DNA from: CAXWPM01 sp965206125
GTDB lineage: Bacteria > Acidobacteriota > Terriglobia > 20CM-2-55-15
Direction: 5' to 3'
NCBI GenBank assembly: GCA_965206125.1
Contig: CBDBIN010000046.1
Span: 248,001-312,000 of the forward strand
DNA: 64,000 nucleotides
Position numbers and translations under genes: made by a program. Positions 1 through 8,352 of the stretch are shown here, one piece after another (position 1 is the stretch's first letter; the number at the start of each line of letters is the position of its first letter). The notes under the pieces were generated by a model, which was given only the letters and a program-made list of their open reading frames with translations, was not told the origin of the DNA and searched no databases.

Positions 1-586
1 AGCGCCCCCATTCGAATCCAAGTTCCCGAAAGCTGTTTCCCAAGGTTGTCGCCGAGGGCTCCCCGCTGCGTCCCGAAGAGAACTGTTTCTCGCCGATATG
101 AATCAGGCCGTTCAGGAACGTGCCCGTGGCAATCACGACCGCGCCGGCGCCGACGCGGCGACCATCCATGAGTTCAATTCCCGCCGCCCGCTGGCCCTCG
201 AAGATGAGAGAAACGACCTCGGCCTGCTTGATGTACAGGCGCTCCTGGGCTTCGAGCACCCGCCGCATCTCGTGACGGTAGCCGGCCTTGTCCGCCTGCG
301 CGCGAGGCGACCAGACCGCAGGGCCGCGGCTCGTGTTCAAGAGCCGGAACTGAATCCCCGCCCGGTCTCCGACGATACCCATGACGCCGCCCAGAGCGTC
401 CACTTCGCGGACCAGGTGTCCTTTCGCGATCCCCCCGATGGCCGGATTACACGACATCTGAGCGATCAGATCCACGTTCATCGTGTAGAGTGCCGCGTCG
501 AGTCCCGCCCGCGCCACCGCGTGTGCGGCCTCGCATCCGGCATGACCCGCCCCTACAACAACGACGTCATATCGCTCATCGAACAT
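1..586 (-). CDS. mnmG: tRNA uridine-5-carboxymethylaminomethyl modification enzyme MnmG (N-terminal part)
   Basis: FAD-dependent partner of MnmE that installs carboxymethylaminomethyl at U34 of certain tRNAs. Only the first 195 codons are in the window; the gene runs off the left edge. The start is the ATG whose first base is 586, preceded by a strong GGAGGA ribosome site. The N-terminus shows the dinucleotide-binding pattern VVGAGHAGCEAA, followed by the family segment SCNPAIGG and later VIATGTFLNG, all typical of MnmG. It follows mnmE on the same strand, separated by about 165 bases holding a hairpin repeat. Partnership with mnmE is standard for the family. Confidence 0.95.
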   Translation of the reverse strand, partial: MFDERYDVVVVGAGHAGCEAAHAVARAGLDAALYTMNVDLIAQMSCNPAIGGIAKGHLVREVDALGGVMGIVGDRAGIQFRLLNTSRGPAVWSPRAQADKAGYRHEMRRVLEAQERLYIKQAEVVSLIFEGQRAAGIELMDGRRVGAGAVVIATGTFLNGLIHIGEKQFSSGRSGEPSATTLGNSFRELGFEWGR

Positions 587-635
587 GCTTTCCTCCTGAC
601 CTCCAACTAGGAACTATACCGAAGAAAGGGACATA

Positions 636-739
636 GCCACGGATTACACGGATTGAACGGATTAGTGGGGGGTTTTCGGAGGAGCAATCCGAACAAAGCA
701 CCCTCCCTTCCCTTCCGTGTAATCCGTGCAATCCGTGGC
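636..739. repeat. Imperfect inverted-repeat element between mnmG and mnmE
   Basis: The left arm (636-654) and right arm (721-739) are reverse complements over 19 bases with one mismatch, both built from the words CACGGATT and CCACGG. The 66 bases between are not obviously coding. From memory, ATCCGTG-rich elements of this kind occur dispersed in many bacterial genomes. Here it could act as a stem-loop separating mnmE from mnmG, which are on the same strand. Confidence 0.6.
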
Positions 740-752
740 AAACTTTCTGGTC

Positions 753-2123
753 TCATTTTCCGATACAAAACGTCGAAAAGATGCGCCCGAGGATGTCGTC
801 GGTGACGACCTCGCCCGTCACCTCGCCGATTGCCGACAGGGCAGCGTACAAGTCCAGTAGAACCATCTCGTGTGGTACCCCGGCACGGAGGCTGGTTGAA
901 GCGGCTCGGAGCTTCGCGAGTGCCTTCTCGAGCGCTTCGTTCTGTCGTGCGCTCGTAAGAACAAAGCTCTCGGCGTCGGCCGGCCGTCGTTTGGAGATGT
1001 GGTCGCGAATCGCTCGACGAAGGTCCTCGATGCCCGCACCGGTCAGGGCGCTCACGCGAACCGCCGGGCCACCGTTCAGGGTTTCCCACCGGACTGGCAG
1101 GTCGACCTTGTTGGCAACCACCAGGTGCGGCAGGGGTTCCGCCCGTGCCAGAACCGCACGATCGTCAGCGTCCAGGTCCTCGGAACTATCCACAACCACG
1201 AGGACGAGGTCCGCCTCGGCCAGCGTCTCGATCGTCCGGGTTACCCCCATCGCCTCCAACCTGTCGGCGACCTCCCTGACGCCTGCCGTGTCGGCAAACC
1301 GGATCGGCACGCCGCCCAGCTCGACCGTCTCGGTCAGCACGTCGCGCGTCGTTCCCGGAACGTCGGTGACGATCGCCCGATCATACGAGACCATCCTATT
1401 GAATATACTCGATTTACCGACATTGGGTTTGCCGATGATCGCCAAGCAGAAACCGCCCGACAGCAGCCGGCCATAGTCGAATGTTTCGACCACTTCGCCA
1501 ATTGATAGGCCGATCTCATCGACACGCTCCGCGATTGTGTCGGCCTCCGGGACATCGACGTCGTCTTCGGCAAAATCGATCCCCGCTTCAAGTTCTGCAA
1601 TCACATCGACCAGCGTATCGGTGCCCGGTCGGACTTTCCCGGCCAAGGCGCCGCTCATCTGGAGCATCGCGATCCGGGCCTGCGATTCTGTCTGCGCGTC
1701 GATGAAGTCCCGGACCGCCTCGGCCTCGGCCAGGTTCATTTTTGCGTTTGCCACCGCTCGCAGTGTGAACTCGCCAGGTGACGCACGTCGCGCGCCCGCA
1801 GCCAACGTCAAATCCATTAACTTATTTAATATCAGTGGGTTGCCGTGGGCGCTGATCTCCACGACGTCTTCACCGGTGTAGGAACGCGGTCCCTCGAAAA
1901 CTGTGGCGACAACCCGGTCCAGACATTCTTCGTCCGTGGTCAGGATGGTGCCGTAGCGCGCACGGCGGTCTTCGGGGGATTGGGCAGAACGAAAGATCCC
2001 TTCGAGGATGGATCGAGACCGGGAACCGGAGATTCGCACGACGCCGATACCGCTACGGCCGTGCGGGGTGGACACCGCAACGATCGTGTCTTCTCGCGAA
2101 CCGATCTTGTGCAGTCCGTCCAT
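753..2123 (-). CDS. mnmE: tRNA modification GTPase MnmE
   Basis: GTPase that works with MnmG on wobble U34 of tRNA. The product is 456 residues, the usual family length. An N-terminal tetrahydrofolate-binding domain is followed by a G domain with GKPNVGKS (about 231-238), TTRD (258), DTAG (278) and NKVD (338). The C-terminus ends CIGK, the conserved FC(I/L)GK tail whose Cys is needed for modification. The frame stays open upstream to 2324, but the ATG at 2123 gives the normal family N-terminus (REDTIVAVSTP) and avoids overlap with yidC. It starts 19 bases after the yidC stop, so it is probably in the rpmH-rnpA-yidD-yidC transcription unit. Confidence 0.96.
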   Translation of the reverse strand: MDGLHKIGSREDTIVAVSTPHGRSGIGVVRISGSRSRSILEGIFRSAQSPEDRRARYGTILTTDEECLDRVVATVFEGPRSYTGEDVVEISAHGNPLILNKLMDLTLAAGARRASPGEFTLRAVANAKMNLAEAEAVRDFIDAQTESQARIAMLQMSGALAGKVRPGTDTLVDVIAELEAGIDFAEDDVDVPEADTIAERVDEIGLSIGEVVETFDYGRLLSGGFCLAIIGKPNVGKSSIFNRMVSYDRAIVTDVPGTTRDVLTETVELGGVPIRFADTAGVREVADRLEAMGVTRTIETLAEADLVLVVVDSSEDLDADDRAVLARAEPLPHLVVANKVDLPVRWETLNGGPAVRVSALTGAGIEDLRRAIRDHISKRRPADAESFVLTSARQNEALEKALAKLRAASTSLRAGVPHEMVLLDLYAALSAIGEVTGEVVTDDILGRIFSTFCIGK

Positions 2124-2142
2124 TGCGCTGCTGGGACGGCGA

Positions 2143-3915
2143 CTACTTCCGGCGGCCCTTTCGCCGGCGGCGTTTCGCCTCGTCCCGGGACCCGTCGTCC
2201 TTGTCGTCATCGACCGAAACGACTTCTGCGGACACTTCGATGGTCGCCGGCTTCGCTTTCCCCTTGCCCTTCTTGTCGGTCTCTGGTGGCGCCCAGTGCT
2301 TCCGAATGAAGTACTGCTGCCCAACGCCGACGACGTTGCTGGTCAGCCAGTAGAGCATCAGCCCGGCCGACACGGGAAATATAATGAACATCCCCGACAG
2401 CATCACCGGCATCATCATCATCATGCGCGCCTGGGCGGGATCCCCGATCGGGGGGGTCATCTTCTGCATCACGAACATCGACGCACCCATCAACACGGGA
2501 AGCACGTAGTATGCATCGGGTGCCGAAAGATCGTGGATCCAGAGCATCCACGGCGCGTGTCGAATCTCGATCGATGTCCTCAGCAAGCTGAAGATGGCGA
2601 ACAGAAACGGCATCTGCAGCAACATCGGAACGCATCCACCGACCGGGTTGACGCCGTGCTTCTTGTAGAGCCCCATCATCTCGGCCTGGATTTCCTGCTT
2701 GCGCGGGTCGTTCGCCTTGAGCTTCTTGAGCTGGTCCTGAAACGTCCGCATCTGCGGCTGAATCTTCGACATCTTCATCATCGACAGTTGCGATTTCAGG
2801 CGCAGGGGAAACAACACGAGATTGATGAACAGCGTGAGGACGACGATCGACCAGCCGTAGTTGCCGACGTAGCCGTTGATCCACATCAGGCCGAGCAGCA
2901 ATGGCCGCGCCAGGATCTCGAAGAAGCCGTAGTCGATCACGGGGACCAGCGACGGGTCCGCATCAGCCAGAGCTGTTTCCTGTTTCGGGCCGACATACAT
3001 CGTCACCGGCGTGCCCGGATACGGTATCCGCAGCCGGGCCCTCGGAACGGATTCGCCCTCAACGACCAGCGGCACGGCGTCCACGACGGGCGCGGTGCCC
3101 CCCGGGACCATGAACATCGCGAGGAAGAATCGGTCTTCGAGTCCGACGAGGGTCGTCGGAATCATTGGCTGCGGTCCTTCGATACCGGTGACGTTCAGGC
3201 GCTCGAACTCGCCTTGTTCGAGGTAGACGACGTTCGTAAACGCGGGATCATATTCAATGGACTCGGACTGGTCTCCGAATTCCCCCTGCAAGACCAGCGA
3301 AAAGTCGACTGGCTGGCCATCCCGTCGTACCTCGGCGGTAACTTCGAGAAGGTATCCGCCTCCCTGACCGAAAGCGATTTCCCGCCGGACGTAGAGGCCA
3401 TCGGCCGCGTACTCGGTCCGGATGACGTCACCGTTCCGTTCGATGACATGGAGACCCGTCCTGATCGCCTCGTCAGTCGCCGCATCGCCCGTCTCTATCG
3501 TCAGCGGCCATCCCAGCACCTGGGCTGCTTCCGGGTCGATCAACTCAAGCGTCGTGCCCAGCTCCAGGTCACCTACATATTCCGGAAGACGCAAACTGCG
3601 GAGCTGACTTCCTTCGTTCGCGATGGTCGCGCCGTACAGGGACGTCTCGATGCCGAGGTCTCCGGCAAAGTCCGCCTGGATCGTCGGTTGATCCCCAGAT
3701 TGGGCTTCGACCGAAGGGTCGAGGCCGGGCTGCGGCAGGCTCTGCTGTCGGTCGACCGCCGCTGGTGGGGGTGCCGCTTCTGCCGGCGGCTCTTGTTGCA
3801 CCGCTGGTGGGGGTGGTGCTTCAACGGGCGGCGCCAGGAACCGTGTGAACACGAACAGGACGACGAAAGAGAGGGCAAACGCCAGCAGGATTCGTTTTTC
3901 GATAGAGTCTTCCAC
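2143..3915 (-). CDS. yidC: Membrane protein insertase YidC
   Basis: Inner-membrane insertase and foldase. I place the start at the GTG at 3915, giving 590 residues beginning with an N-terminal membrane anchor (RILLAFALSFVVLFVF). A Pro/Ala-rich linker and the large periplasmic beta domain of Gram-negative YidC follow. The C-terminal conserved core (about 350-560) contains the five-helix region, including NYGWSIVVLTLFINLVLFPL and a cytoplasmic coiled hairpin rich in KMSKIQPQM-type residues. The tail is Lys/Arg-rich. The open frame extends upstream to 4008 but would overlap yidD heavily; the GTG lies 7 bases after the yidD stop. The long periplasmic domain supports a Gram-negative host. Confidence 0.96.
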   Translation of the reverse strand: MEDSIEKRILLAFALSFVVLFVFTRFLAPPVEAPPPPAVQQEPPAEAAPPPAAVDRQQSLPQPGLDPSVEAQSGDQPTIQADFAGDLGIETSLYGATIANEGSQLRSLRLPEYVGDLELGTTLELIDPEAAQVLGWPLTIETGDAATDEAIRTGLHVIERNGDVIRTEYAADGLYVRREIAFGQGGGYLLEVTAEVRRDGQPVDFSLVLQGEFGDQSESIEYDPAFTNVVYLEQGEFERLNVTGIEGPQPMIPTTLVGLEDRFFLAMFMVPGGTAPVVDAVPLVVEGESVPRARLRIPYPGTPVTMYVGPKQETALADADPSLVPVIDYGFFEILARPLLLGLMWINGYVGNYGWSIVVLTLFINLVLFPLRLKSQLSMMKMSKIQPQMRTFQDQLKKLKANDPRKQEIQAEMMGLYKKHGVNPVGGCVPMLLQMPFLFAIFSLLRTSIEIRHAPWMLWIHDLSAPDAYYVLPVLMGASMFVMQKMTPPIGDPAQARMMMMMPVMLSGMFIIFPVSAGLMLYWLTSNVVGVGQQYFIRKHWAPPETDKKGKGKAKPATIEVSAEVVSVDDDKDDGSRDEAKRRRRKGRRK

Positions 3916-3922
3916 AGTTTCT

Positions 3923-4159
3923 TCAGGGCAGATCCACCCCTCCGGGGTGGAACGGATGGCACCGCAGTAGCCGTGCCAGAGCCTTGGGCAGTCCCCGTAG
4001 CACGCCATGCTGTTCGACCACCGTGCCGGCGTACTCCGAACAGGTGGGGACGAAACGGCAGGCAGGCGGCAGCCATGGAGACACGACGCGTTTGTACGCC
4101 CGGATTCCGAAGAGAGCGGCCTTCGTGGACGCCCACATCGCCGGTTTGGAATGGCTCAT
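3923..4159 (-). CDS. yidD: Membrane protein insertion efficiency factor YidD
   Basis: Small peripheral membrane protein (78 residues) thought to help YidC-dependent insertion. It carries the family hallmark CRFVPTCSEYA and a second Cys in the LLRCHPFHPGG region. The ATG overlaps the rnpA stop as ATGA, implying translational coupling, and yidC begins 7 bases downstream. Position between rnpA and yidC is the standard arrangement. The N-terminal 15 residues are longer than in many homologues, so a slightly later start is possible. Confidence 0.93.
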   Translation of the reverse strand: MSHSKPAMWASTKAALFGIRAYKRVVSPWLPPACRFVPTCSEYAGTVVEQHGVLRGLPKALARLLRCHPFHPGGVDLP

Positions 4160-4530
4160 GACATCGTCCCAAGCAGCGACAGCAACTCAGCGTCGATCGA
4201 GGTGAAATCCCTATCGAGCACCGACCGTCTCGGGTTAATCACCACGTCGTACCCGGAGGCAAGCGCTCCCCGGCCGTGACGCAAAATCTCCCGCACGCGG
4301 CGCCGGATCCGGTTTCGCTCGTGCGCTTTGCCGACCTTTCGCGGCGTCGTCAGGCCGAACCGTGTGGCTTCGCTATGGGTGGGAAGGATGAAGACGACAA
4401 ACGAGCGGGAAGTCTTTTTGCGGCCGCCTGAGTACACCGCCCGAAACTGGCCGGCGTTTCTCAACCGACTCTCTTTTGGGAACCGCTGGTCGGTGCTGGC
4501 CGGATCCCGCCCCTTCTCAGTAATGTTCAA
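4156..4530 (-). CDS. rnpA: Ribonuclease P protein component
   Basis: Protein subunit of RNase P, which matures tRNA 5' ends. The product is 124 residues and contains the RNR-type signature KAHERNRIRRRVRE near residues 78-91 and FGLTTPRKVG before it. The only available start upstream of the conserved FPKESRLR segment is the TTG at 4530: two codons further upstream the frame meets a TGA, and there is no ATG or GTG in between. This places the start inside the rpmH coding region, with a 14-base overlap. Its stop overlaps the yidD start as ATGA. Confidence 0.94.
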   Translation of the reverse strand: MNITEKGRDPASTDQRFPKESRLRNAGQFRAVYSGGRKKTSRSFVVFILPTHSEATRFGLTTPRKVGKAHERNRIRRRVREILRHGRGALASGYDVVINPRRSVLDRDFTSIDAELLSLLGTMS

Positions 4531-4663
4531 CGGTCAGCCGTTTGCGTCCCTTGGCTCGCCGCCGCTTTATCACCAGGCGCCCGGCGGCCGTACTCATCCG
4601 GTGCCGGAATCCGTGCTTCTTCGCCCGCCGCCGATTGTTCGGTTGAAAGGTCCTTAATGGCAT
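4517..4663 (-). CDS. rpmH: 50S ribosomal protein L34
   Basis: A 48-residue, highly basic protein with the L34 pattern: FQPNNRRRAKKHGFRHRM followed by GRLVIKRRRAKGRKRLTV. It is a structural protein of the large ribosomal subunit. It is the first gene of the leftward operon and overlaps rnpA by 14 bases. The N-terminus reads MPLRTFQPN, slightly longer than the common MKRTFQPS form. Confidence 0.96.
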   Translation of the reverse strand: MPLRTFQPNNRRRAKKHGFRHRMSTAAGRLVIKRRRAKGRKRLTVEHY

Positions 4664-4690
4664 ATTCTCTAGGCTCCGCCGAAAACTATG

Positions 4691-4720
4691 AATTTATCAT
4701 CGCCCGTCCGCACGGGTCAA
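4691..4720 (-). promoter_or_regulatory. Candidate sigma70 promoter for the rpmH operon
   Basis: On the minus strand TTGACC (4720-4715) is followed after 18 bases by TAAATT (4696-4691), about 28 bases before the rpmH start. The matches to consensus are 5 of 6 and 4 of 6. Its position upstream of the first gene of the operon supports it, but no transcription data are available. Confidence 0.45.
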
Positions 4721-4721
4721 G

Positions 4722-5118
4722 CTAGCCCTTTGACCAGGTCATGGTGTATTTCACTGTTCCTGAGTGATTTATGGTGGCGACCTCGGGAGAGTAAGCCACC
4801 AGGAACAAGCCTATGCGGTGGTCGGGGTTCCCCTGTAATCGGATCTCGACGTAGGTTCCGCAATTCGGGAGAAGCGAGGTAGAATCGTCCGCGCTCTCGC
4901 CAGAAACATTCAGCAGCCCCGCTTCCGAGAACGGCGCCTCAGATCCCGACTCGCGACGACTGCGCTAACATCACCGATGTTTCCGTGATGGACCCTTCGA
5001 TCCTGTCGCCCATCGCGGCGGCAACGAGTACGCTGTAGGATCTCTCCGGCAATCCCCTTTCATGAAGCTCACCGAACGGGTCCCAACCATGCTTTAACCA
5101 TGTCGGGCAATTCGCGCT
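4722..5118 (-). pseudogene. Possible decayed, frameshifted gene fragment
   Basis: Two overlapping minus-strand open stretches, 4939-5118 and 4722-4964, read as protein-like sequence but have no usable start codon near their N-ends and lie in different frames. The second ends with the segment GTYVEIRLQGNPDHRIGLFL and then a Thr/Lys-rich tail ending TMTWSKG and a TAG stop. The first contains LPERSYSVLVAAAMGDRIEG. Together they could be the remains of one small gene broken by a frameshift. I do not recognise a family, and chance open frames cannot be excluded. Confidence 0.25.
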
Positions 5119-5301
5119 TCACAATTCCTGCGCGGCAATATTCCAGTGGACCGTTACCCCTTTGATAAATAACCTCTTATTTGATCCCAATCTGTGCGGT
5201 TTCGCGTAAATTTTTCGCCCGATTTCGCGTTGAAAACGCCCAGCGAAAAGTGTTACGCTTCGCGCTCGAACCGAGCAGGAAATCGACCGTAAACCCTCTA
5301 G

Positions 5302-5334
5302 ATTTCCACATATGTGGAAATTTTCTGTGGAAAT
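5302..5334. promoter_or_regulatory. Three DnaA-box-like sites just upstream of dnaA
   Basis: The 9-mer ATTTCCACA occurs three times: at 5302-5310 on the plus strand, and at 5313-5321 and 5326-5334 on the minus strand. The first two form a perfect palindrome. Each differs from the TTATCCACA consensus at two positions. Location 31 bases before the dnaA start suggests autoregulation of dnaA by its own product, a common arrangement. Confidence 0.55.
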
Positions 5335-5364
5335 CTGTTCCCCTCTCTCGCTGACCGCAAGCAT

Positions 5365-6672
5365 ATGGACACCTGGCAACAAGTTCTTTCCGCCGTCGAG
5401 AAAAAAGTCAACCCGCAGAGCTACAACACCTGGTTCAAGCCAACCCAGCTAATTCGCCACGATGGACGGGCCCTGTACGTCCGGGTGCCGAACAGTTTTT
5501 TTCGTGACTGGCTGACCGACCATGTGGATGTCGTCATCGAAGCGGCTGAGGCCACAGGCCTGGGATCGATCGACGTCGTATACATCATCGAGGAAAAACC
5601 CTCCACGGCCACCGAAGCAGCCACAGTCCAGAGACAGCTGGACTTCGAATCGATCGATAACACGCTCAACCGAAAGTACACTTTCGATACGTTTGTCGTC
5701 GGTTCTTCCAACCAGTTCGCACACGCCGCGGCCCTCGCGGTCGCCGAGCGTCCATCAAAAGCGTACAACCCGCTTTTCATGTACGGAGGCGTGGGTCTCG
5801 GAAAAACACACCTCATGCATGCCATAGGCCAGACGATCAAAGCCAACAACAAGTCTCTCCGTTTGGCCTATGTCTCAACCGAAAAGTTCACCAACGAGCT
5901 GATCAACGCTATTCGATATGATCGCCTCACGGCGTTCCGGGAAAGATACCGGAACCACGATGTCCTGCTGATGGACGATATCCAGTTCATCGCCGGCAAG
6001 GAGCGCACGCAGGAAGAATTTTTCCACACGTTCAACGCCCTCTACGACATGCAGAAACAGCTCGTGATCTCGGCAGATTGTCCTCCCCGCGAGATTCCGA
6101 CGCTCGAAGAGCGCCTCCATTCCCGCTTCGAGTGGGGCCTGATCGCAGACATTCAACCCCCCGACCTCGAAACCAAGATCGCAATCCTGCGCAAGAAAGC
6201 AGAGCGCCAGAAGATCACGCTGCCCGACAACGTCGCCATCTACATCGCCAGCAAAATCCGCTCGAACATCCGCGAACTCGAGGGCGCCCTGATTCGCCTG
6301 ATCGCGTTCTGCTCGCTGACCGGCGCGGAGATTACTCTACCGATGGCCCAGGAGACGTTGCGGGACCTATTCAACCCAGGCGAAAAGCCCATCTCGATCG
6401 AGATGATCCAGAAAACGATATCCGACCACTACGGCCTCCGCGTGCAGGAATTGAAGGCCAAGAACAATTCAAAGGCGATCACGCTGCCACGGCAAATCTG
6501 CATGTATCTCTGCAAACACGTTACCGGCGCGTCTCTCCCCCAAATCGGCAGAGAATTCGGTGGGAAGCATCACACGACGGTTCTTCATTCCGTCAACAAG
6601 ATCGAGCGGTTGCGTCAGAGCGACAAGGAGATGAACAAACTGATCCAGAATTTCATGGACTCGTTTGCATGA
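5365..6672 (+). CDS. dnaA: Chromosomal replication initiator protein DnaA
   Basis: AAA+ ATPase that binds DnaA boxes and melts the origin. The 435-residue product has domain I at the N-terminus (MDTWQQVLSAVEKKV), a short linker, the ATPase core with Walker A GGVGLGKT (141-148) and Walker B LLMDDIQF (201-208), and the C-terminal DNA-binding domain with GGKHHTTVLHSV (399-410). The frame is open upstream to a GTG at 5314, but that would read through the DnaA-box cluster; the ATG at 5365 gives the usual N-terminus. It is divergent from rpmH and precedes dnaN, the standard origin arrangement. Confidence 0.97.
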   Translation: MDTWQQVLSAVEKKVNPQSYNTWFKPTQLIRHDGRALYVRVPNSFFRDWLTDHVDVVIEAAEATGLGSIDVVYIIEEKPSTATEAATVQRQLDFESIDNTLNRKYTFDTFVVGSSNQFAHAAALAVAERPSKAYNPLFMYGGVGLGKTHLMHAIGQTIKANNKSLRLAYVSTEKFTNELINAIRYDRLTAFRERYRNHDVLLMDDIQFIAGKERTQEEFFHTFNALYDMQKQLVISADCPPREIPTLEERLHSRFEWGLIADIQPPDLETKIAILRKKAERQKITLPDNVAIYIASKIRSNIRELEGALIRLIAFCSLTGAEITLPMAQETLRDLFNPGEKPISIEMIQKTISDHYGLRVQELKAKNNSKAITLPRQICMYLCKHVTGASLPQIGREFGGKHHTTVLHSVNKIERLRQSDKEMNKLIQNFMDSFA

Positions 6673-6756
6673 CACAGGAACCCGAGAAAGATGAGCGGCG
6701 ATGTTCTCCCGAGACGATTGGCCGACGATCGATCGCACAGCTCGAAGTGGTCCTGA

Positions 6757-6922
6757 TGTGGACAAGCTGTGGATAGGATGGGAGCGGCGGTTTCCCCTCA
6801 GAAAACGCACAATTGCTCGGGGGCCTTCTCCACAGGGCTAACCAGGATAAGCTCCTGTCCCTGATGGTATTTACGGGGATTTCCATAAAATCCACAGGAC
6901 ATAAAGATAAATAAATATCACT
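6757..6922. other. Candidate origin of replication (oriC) between dnaA and dnaN
   Basis: The 250-base dnaA-dnaN gap has four DnaA-box-like 9-mers: 6757-6765 (minus, TTGTCCACA), 6768-6776 (minus, CTATCCACA), 6826-6834 (plus, TTCTCCACA) and 6888-6896 (plus, AAATCCACA). The first three differ from TTATCCACA at one position each. The last is followed by an AT-rich stretch, 6897-6922, that could be the unwinding element. This layout is typical of bacterial oriC. Confidence 0.6.
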
Positions 6923-8035
6923 ATGGAATTTACTCTTAAGAAGTTCGATCTTCTACACGAATTGACATTGATACAGGGTGTTGTCGAACGTAAGACGACG
7001 ATTCCGATCCTGGCCAATGTCCTTCTGAACGCCGAAGAAGATCACCTGGGAATCATCGCAACAGACCTGGAGATAGGCCTCAGATCGACATGTCCGGCGA
7101 AAGTCACCGCACACGGAACTGTCACCTTGCCCGCAAAGCGCCTGTACGAAATCGTCAGAGCGCTTCCTGACAAGGAGATTCGGTTCAAGAAGGGAGACGC
7201 AAACTGGGTCACGCTGACATGCGGATCCAGTCGTTTTCGCATGGCCGGCCTACCGAAGGAAGACTTTCCGCAACTTCCCGACGCAAAAGGGGAGCCCACC
7301 CTCATCCCGTCCGACGTGATGTCGCAGTTGATTGGGAGGACCATATACGCAATCAGCACTGAAGACTCGAAGTACACGTTCAGCGGTGCACTGCTGGTGA
7401 TGAAGCCTGGTTCGCTGACGATGGTTGCGAGCGACGGCCACCGCTTGTCCCATGTCGAAAAACGCGGTGTTGTCGAAGAGCTGGCCGAGGAGACGAAAGT
7501 CTTGATTCCCAAGAAGGCGATGGGGGAATTGCACCGGATGTTGAGTGAAACAGGCGAGGACGAGACCATCGGCTTTTCCCGTGACGATAACCACCTGTTC
7601 TTCGACCTCGGAAGGCGTTTGCTGCTGTCCCGGGTACTGAGTGGTCAGTTTCCAAACTGGGAGGCTGTTATTCCCAGGAGCAACGACCGTACGTTTGTGA
7701 TCGGGCGTGACGAGGTAGCGGCGGCAATCCGGCGAGTTGCGATTCTGGCCGATGAGCGATCAAGGACCGTTCGGTTTGGCGTGTCGAAAGGATCGCTCGA
7801 AATCGCGGCGAGCCACTCCGACCTGGGCGACGCCAACGAGACGCTCGAAATCGAGTACGACAAGGAAGAGTTTCAGATCGGCTTCAATCACCAGTATCTT
7901 ATTGATTTCTTGACGACTATTCCGGAAACGGAGGTCTCTTTCGAGTTCAAGGATGGCGAAAGCGCCAGCCAGTTGCGCGCCCTTCCGGGAGAGGACTACG
8001 ACGGCCGGTATATCGTCATGCCAATGAGGATCTGA
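6923..8035 (+). CDS. dnaN: DNA polymerase III beta subunit (sliding clamp)
   Basis: Ring-shaped processivity clamp for DNA polymerase III. The product is 370 residues, close to the usual 366. The N-terminus has the family pattern MEFTLKKFDLLHELTLIQGVVERKTTIPILANVLL, seen here as continuous conserved blocks, and the C-terminus ends YIVMPMRI, matching the canonical (V/M)MPMR(L/I). Three clamp folds of about 120 residues each fit the length. No clear Shine-Dalgarno precedes the ATG; the upstream bases are AT-rich and may belong to oriC. It lies between dnaA and gyrB as in many genomes. Confidence 0.97.
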   Translation: MEFTLKKFDLLHELTLIQGVVERKTTIPILANVLLNAEEDHLGIIATDLEIGLRSTCPAKVTAHGTVTLPAKRLYEIVRALPDKEIRFKKGDANWVTLTCGSSRFRMAGLPKEDFPQLPDAKGEPTLIPSDVMSQLIGRTIYAISTEDSKYTFSGALLVMKPGSLTMVASDGHRLSHVEKRGVVEELAEETKVLIPKKAMGELHRMLSETGEDETIGFSRDDNHLFFDLGRRLLLSRVLSGQFPNWEAVIPRSNDRTFVIGRDEVAAAIRRVAILADERSRTVRFGVSKGSLEIAASHSDLGDANETLEIEYDKEEFQIGFNHQYLIDFLTTIPETEVSFEFKDGESASQLRALPGEDYDGRYIVMPMRI

Positions 8036-8352
8036 GAAAACCCACTTAACACACTGATATAAAAATAGTTAGTACCATCCGAAGAGCCTTGGGAACACAT
8101 CCCGGACCACACCTGTCAGCCGGCAGCAAGCAAATACCCTTCCGAAGCGGGTTTGGCGACCACAAAACCGTTATTTTCTGGTAAAATAGCTGTTTGCTTT
8201 GGCCCGCAAAAACCAAGCTGAACCCAACGAAGCCAACCACTTGAGGCGGACCGCCCGCAAAAAATATAAGCTTCTTTTTTTCAATACGTTACGGCCGTTT
8301 CCAGTTCGGCAGCGCGCCCATGCTCCAAAGTGGACGATAGCAAGGACAATGA
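8036..8352. other. dnaN-gyrB intergenic region
   Basis: About 317 non-coding bases. There is a short inverted repeat TATTTT-N5-AAAATA near 8171-8187, overlapping a possible -10 sequence TAAAAT, and a T-run near 8274. No convincing -35, RNA gene or small gene was found. The region probably carries the gyrB promoter. Confidence 0.4.

Larger units (their letters stand above)
4664..5364. other. rpmH-dnaA divergent intergenic region
   Basis: About 700 bases between the divergently transcribed rpmH and dnaA genes. The rpmH-proximal end has a promoter candidate, and the dnaA-proximal end has three ATTTCCACA DnaA-box-like sites. A short AT-rich inverted repeat, AAATAA / TTATTT, lies at 5167-5182. 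The middle holds two overlapping open minus-strand frames without starts, described separately. No tRNA or other RNA gene was seen. Confidence 0.6.

Noticed and set aside
2008..4161. A 717-codon open frame on the plus strand
   Set aside because: It is antisense to yidC and mnmE, has a His/Arg-rich low-complexity composition and no recognisable motif; it is a shadow of high-GC codon usage.
5119..5382. Minus-strand frame of 87 codons covering the dnaA promoter
   Set aside because: It runs through the DnaA-box cluster and the dnaA start, with no motif or ribosome site.
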